DNA of 10,855 nucleotides from the NCBI GenBank assembly GCA_002405445.1, contig DHLV01000234.1, forward strand, positions 1-10,855, written 5' to 3'. Each line of letters begins with the position of its first letter. Position 1 is the first letter of the stretch. The position numbers and the translations under genes were made by a program. Below the pieces are notes generated by a model. The model was given only the letters and a program-made list of their open reading frames with translations. It was not told the origin of the DNA and made no database searches. The stretch is from Flammeovirgaceae bacterium UBA4659 (lineage in GTDB: Bacteria > Bacteroidota > Bacteroidia > Cytophagales > Cyclobacteriaceae). Positions 7,834 to 10,855 of the stretch are shown one piece after another.

Positions 7834-9078
7834 TTAAGCCCTTTTCAGGGTAAAAAGGGTGATTTCGGGTGGCATACCAAAGCGGCCGGGGTAGCCAATG
7901 TAACCAAAGCCTCGGTTGACATACAGATACTGGTGCCCCTCTTGGTACAGCCCACCCCATTGCTTGTACACGTGCTGTACGGGTGTCCATTGAAACTCCC
8001 CAATGTTCACACCAAACTGTGCACCGTGGGTGTGGCCGGCAAACATCATGTCTATGGCTGGATAGTGAGGGCGCACCTGTGCATCCCAGTGTGTGGGGTC
8101 GTGCGAGAGCAGCAACTTCACTTCTGCTTCTTCACTTCCGTGATATGCTTTTTCGATGTCTCCGTGCTTGGAGAACCGCGTACCCCAATTCTCAACACCT
8201 ATGATCGCGAGCTGGTCACCCCCTTGGGTGAGGATTTGGTTCTCATTCAGCAACAGCCGGTAACCCATTAAGCGGTGTGCTTCGATCAAGTCTTTGAAGT
8301 TTTGTTGCTTTTCCTCCTTTGTTCGCCAAGGCTTGTAGTCGCCATAATCATGGTTACCAGTAATGGAGAAAACACCCAGTGGCGCACGCAGCTTTTCGAA
8401 CACATCAAAGAAGTCGTTTACCTCTTTTGACTCGTTGTTCACCAGGTCACCGGTGAAAAAAATCAAATCAGGCTTTTCTTTGAGCAACATCTCAACACCA
8501 CCCTTAACGGCAGTCTTGTTCCAAAAACTTCCTGAATGGATGTCGGAAATCTGGCCGATGGTAACGCCATCAAACGCCTTGGGCAGATGAGGTAGCACGA
8601 TCGGCACTTTGCGTACGCGGTAGTCATGGGCGCCCGATACAATGCCCCAGGTAAAAGCGGTGAATGGAACCGCGGCAGCCACCATAGCAGTGCGTGAAAG
8701 AAATTCAGAACGACTAATGGCCTCACCCGGAAGCGACTCAGCTTTATTTTGAAAAAGCGAAATGATCCATCTTACCCCGCGCTGGGCATCGTCAACCAGT
8801 AAAAACAAAATACCTACCAGCTTTGGAAAGTATGCCGCCACAATACCGGTTAGCATCCAGTTTCTGACGTTCGCGCTGTAGCGATACGGATCGCCAAACG
8901 CCCACCATAACAAAGCAGCGAAAGTAAAAACTGTGGGGAGCCAAAAAGCCCAGCGCACAGCCGTTTTCCAATTTTCTGGTAAACTTTTACTCACCGTCAA
9001 CACCCCGTGAAAGAAGTAGTAGTCGATGATCAAAAATATGCCGGCAAAGAACAAGAGTGTCATCATTCGGTTGCGCAT
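7834..9078 (-). CDS. Membrane-anchored calcineurin-type metallophosphoesterase
   Basis: A 414-residue protein. Hydrophobic helices at about 6-25, 43-60 and 75-97 are followed by SRSEFLSRT (122-130) and a fourth hydrophobic stretch (131-147). The catalytic domain (about 160-414) has the full metal-binding set in order: SDIH (Asp179, His181), TGDL (Asp211), GNHD (Asn242, His243), SHDP (His326) and GHTHG (His349, His351). It therefore looks like an active dinuclear phosphoesterase, similar to the YkuE/YaeI-type enzymes, some of which act on lipid-like phosphodiesters or pyrophosphates. The substrate here is not determinable. SRSEFL resembles a degenerate twin-arginine motif (one Arg of the pair is lost), which suggests an ancestral Tat signal now preceded by extra membrane helices. 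The ATG at 9078 is favoured as the most upstream one; Met5 and Met6 are alternatives. The RND gene ends 111 bp upstream on the same strand. Confidence 0.93.
   Translation of the reverse strand: MRNRMMTLLFFAGIFLIIDYYFFHGVLTVSKSLPENWKTAVRWAFWLPTVFTFAALLWWAFGDPYRYSANVRNWMLTGIVAAYFPKLVGILFLLVDDAQRGVRWIISLFQNKAESLPGEAISRSEFLSRTAMVAAAVPFTAFTWGIVSGAHDYRVRKVPIVLPHLPKAFDGVTIGQISDIHSGSFWNKTAVKGGVEMLLKEKPDLIFFTGDLVNNESKEVNDFFDVFEKLRAPLGVFSITGNHDYGDYKPWRTKEEKQQNFKDLIEAHRLMGYRLLLNENQILTQGGDQLAIIGVENWGTRFSKHGDIEKAYHGSEEAEVKLLLSHDPTHWDAQVRPHYPAIDMMFAGHTHGAQFGVNIGEFQWTPVQHVYKQWGGLYQEGHQYLYVNRGFGYIGYPGRFGMPPEITLFTLKRA
7839..7859 (-). other. Perfect 7-bp inverted repeat at the 3' end of the phosphoesterase gene
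   Basis: CCCTTTT (7839-7845) and AAAAGGG (7853-7859) flank a 7-base spacer and overlap the last codons of the metallophosphoesterase. In the minus-strand transcript this could fold just before the stop codon. No T-run follows, so it is not a standard terminator. It might affect mRNA stability or differential expression of the downstream Lon-domain gene, or be chance. Confidence 0.25.
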
Positions 9079-9189
9079 AATGAAAATGGGTCGCCTGTTT
9101 TGGGTACAGACGAGTGGGCAAAAAAATTATTTTAACCCCGGTGAAGCATTAACAAAATATCTTATGATCGTATCGTTGGCAACGCTGAC

Positions 9190-10855
9190 TCAATTGACCG
9201 TGGCGGTGACGTTTTTCCCAAAAACCCGCTCCTTCAACTTTGTCACCAACAAATACATCACCGGCACGAGAAACAACGTGAGGAACGTTCCAAAAATCAA
9301 TCCGAAAATCATCGTCCATGACAACGGCCCCCAGAAAGCTACGTTGTCGCCACCAAAGAAAATGTGAGGGTTTAACTCGGTAAACAACTTCACGAAATCA
9401 ATGTTCAAACCTACGGCCAGCGGAACAAGACCAAGTGTAGCCGCCATGGCTGTCAGCAATACTGGCGTCATACGGGTTCGTGCTGCCTCTGCGATTGCTT
9501 CGCGCAATTCCATGCCTTGCGAGCGCAGCAGATCTGTAAACTCTACCAACAATATTCCGTTGCGCACCACAATTCCCGCCAGTGCCATAATACCCACACC
9601 GGACATCACAATAGATATTTCCATTTTAAACAAAGAGAAACCAATTAGCACACCAATGATGCTAAACACGATTTCTGCCAAGATGATGATGGGCCGGCTG
9701 GTGGAGTTGAACTGTGTGACCAGAATCATAAAGATCAAACCGAAGGCAACCAAAAATGCAACGCCTAAAAACGCTGACGTCTCTGCTTGGTCTTCCTGCT
9801 CGCCTGTCATTTTCACTGTTACACCCTCTGGCGTGGAGAAGTTCGACAACTTTTCCTGAATATCGGCCACCACGTTGTTGGCATTGTAATCGCCTAAAAC
9901 ATTTGACGATAACGTGATCACACGCTTTTGGTTGATGCGCCTGATGCCCGCATAGCTATTGCTGTATTCTGTTTTGGCCACAGCCGACATTGGCACTTGG
10001 CGCACCGCACCGCCCATGCTCATGTCACGGTAGGTCAGCGGTAAATTCATCAGCGTGTTGATGTCGTTGCGGTATCTTTCATCTACACGCAGGGTAATGT
10101 CATAATCATCATTGGCATCGCGGAACTTTGAAATCGCTCTGCCGTTGATTGAAATGTTCAGCGCTTGTCCGATTTGACCTGTGGAGATCCCTTCCCTGTT
10201 GGCCTTCTCGCGATCGATGGCAACCAGAATCTCCGGTTTGCTGGCCTGGAAATCTGATTTCAATTCTTCTACACCCGGCACTTGCAACGAATCAAGATAT
10301 CGCTTCACTTTGTCAGCCGTTGCAACCAGCACGCCAAAGTCTTCGGCCGCAATCTCAATGTTTACAGGCTTGCCCGTGGGCGGGCCATTTGCCTCTTGGT
10401 TCACAGAAATTTCGCAGCCTTTAATGCCTTTTACGACTTCCCGGATCTTAGCCAAATACTCTTTGGTAGACTGGCTGTTACGCTGCGCAAACTTTACAAA
10501 GGCAACACTCACCTTACCCAAATGAGGCTGCGCTTGACTTCCTGAGAAAGGATCTTCAGAAGCACTGATGGCCACATTTGAGATGATTGATTCCACCAGT
10601 GGGTTGTCTTTACCAACCACTTCCTCCACTTTCTTTTCTACAATACTAGTGACCGAATCCGTTACTTTTTGATCTGTTCCAATGGGCATAGTAACGTAGG
10701 CAAAAATAAAGTTCGGGTCACCTTGTGGGAAAAAAACTACTGGTGGCTGAATCCAGCGAAATAATGCTATTGAAAAAATAAACAGACCAATCACACTAAC
10801 AACAACCCAAATTGGGCGGTAGGCAATCAAAAACTTGGCAACAATTTTCTTGTAG
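9190..10855 (-). CDS. RND efflux pump inner-membrane permease, C-terminal half (runs off right edge)
   Basis: This is an AcrB-like resistance-nodulation-division permease, the proton-driven inner-membrane part of a tripartite efflux pump. The frame stays open to the window end (upstream codons read YKKIVAKF), so the TTG at 10830 is not a start. About 555 residues are visible of a family length near 1000-1050. Numbered from 10830: TM7 at about 8-26, the periplasmic porter/docking region at 30-350, then TM8-TM12 at about 354-373, 379-400, 408-431, 455-474 and 500-528. Aligned by eye to AcrB, Arg453 and Thr460 match relay residues Arg971 and Thr978, while AcrB Lys940 is replaced by Arg423 (GIVVRNGILL). 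The paired TM4 aspartates lie outside the window. An outer-membrane factor and adaptor are expected upstream but not visible. Cargo is unknown. The C-terminal tail (ERVFGKNVTATVN) is short. Confidence 0.93.
   Translation of the reverse strand, partial: YKKIVAKFLIAYRPIWVVVSVIGLFIFSIALFRWIQPPVVFFPQGDPNFIFAYVTMPIGTDQKVTDSVTSIVEKKVEEVVGKDNPLVESIISNVAISASEDPFSGSQAQPHLGKVSVAFVKFAQRNSQSTKEYLAKIREVVKGIKGCEISVNQEANGPPTGKPVNIEIAAEDFGVLVATADKVKRYLDSLQVPGVEELKSDFQASKPEILVAIDREKANREGISTGQIGQALNISINGRAISKFRDANDDYDITLRVDERYRNDINTLMNLPLTYRDMSMGGAVRQVPMSAVAKTEYSNSYAGIRRINQKRVITLSSNVLGDYNANNVVADIQEKLSNFSTPEGVTVKMTGEQEDQAETSAFLGVAFLVAFGLIFMILVTQFNSTSRPIIILAEIVFSIIGVLIGFSLFKMEISIVMSGVGIMALAGIVVRNGILLVEFTDLLRSQGMELREAIAEAARTRMTPVLLTAMAATLGLVPLAVGLNIDFVKLFTELNPHIFFGGDNVAFWGPLSWTMIFGLIFGTFLTLFLVPVMYLLVTKLKERVFGKNVTATVN

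Noticed and set aside
9079..9189. Terminator or promoter between the RND and metallophosphoesterase genes
   Set aside because: A CGTTGGCAACG inverted repeat (9174-9184) has only a 4-bp stem and no following T-run on the minus strand, and no good TAnnTTTG box was found.
9401..9859. A 152-codon open frame on the plus strand
   Set aside because: It is antisense to the RND transmembrane region; its Ser/Thr/Ile/Met-rich translation is what the complement of membrane-helix codons gives.
10828..10830. TTG at 10830 as the start of the RND gene
   Set aside because: No stop codon precedes it in frame within the window, and the protein from there begins at TM7 of the family, so it is an interior codon of a truncated gene.

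Overview
The window looks like a chromosomal segment from a member of the Bacteroidota, possibly the Cytophagales. This rests on protein style (fused isobutyryl-CoA mutase, Bacteroidota-like RND permease C-terminus, small secreted beta-rich protein), A/T-rich leaders without Shine-Dalgarno motifs (for example TTAACA or TAACACA directly before ATG), and a scattered CCTGAG...AGTCGAAGG-type intergenic repeat. The lineage is inferred by eye, not by search.

Layout. Positions 2-3262 (+): a 5'-truncated gene for the fused B12-dependent acyl-CoA mutase IcmF, running in from the left edge. Positions 3263-3494: a non-coding gap with one interspersed-repeat-like motif and a weak promoter candidate. Positions 3495-6281 (+): a secreted two-domain M16 zinc protease, closed by a very strong hairpin terminator (6297-6337) that is symmetric enough to work for both converging strands. 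Positions 6338-6511: nothing recognisable. From 6512 to the right edge everything is on the minus strand. Read in the direction of transcription it is: the C-terminal half of an RND efflux permease (right edge to 9190), a membrane-anchored metallophosphoesterase (9078-7834), a stand-alone Lon N-terminal-domain protein (7782-7195) and a small secreted protein with two related repeats (7075-6512). Gaps of 111, 51 and 119 bp separate these four genes. The 51-bp gap makes a phosphoesterase/Lon-domain transcription unit plausible. The 119-bp gap holds a cluster of inverted and direct repeats and probably starts a new unit.

Functionally the genes are a mixture: branched-chain/short-chain acyl-CoA rearrangement (IcmF), envelope proteolysis (M16), export (RND) and two proteins of uncertain substrate. 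I see no defence system, mobile element, CRISPR array or RNA gene, and no clear new multi-gene system. The most unusual sequence feature is a degenerate heptanucleotide tandem repeat inside the icmF coding region (1981-2029), which appears to encode an extra low-complexity loop in the mutase barrel domain. Second is the palindrome cluster at 7156-7195.
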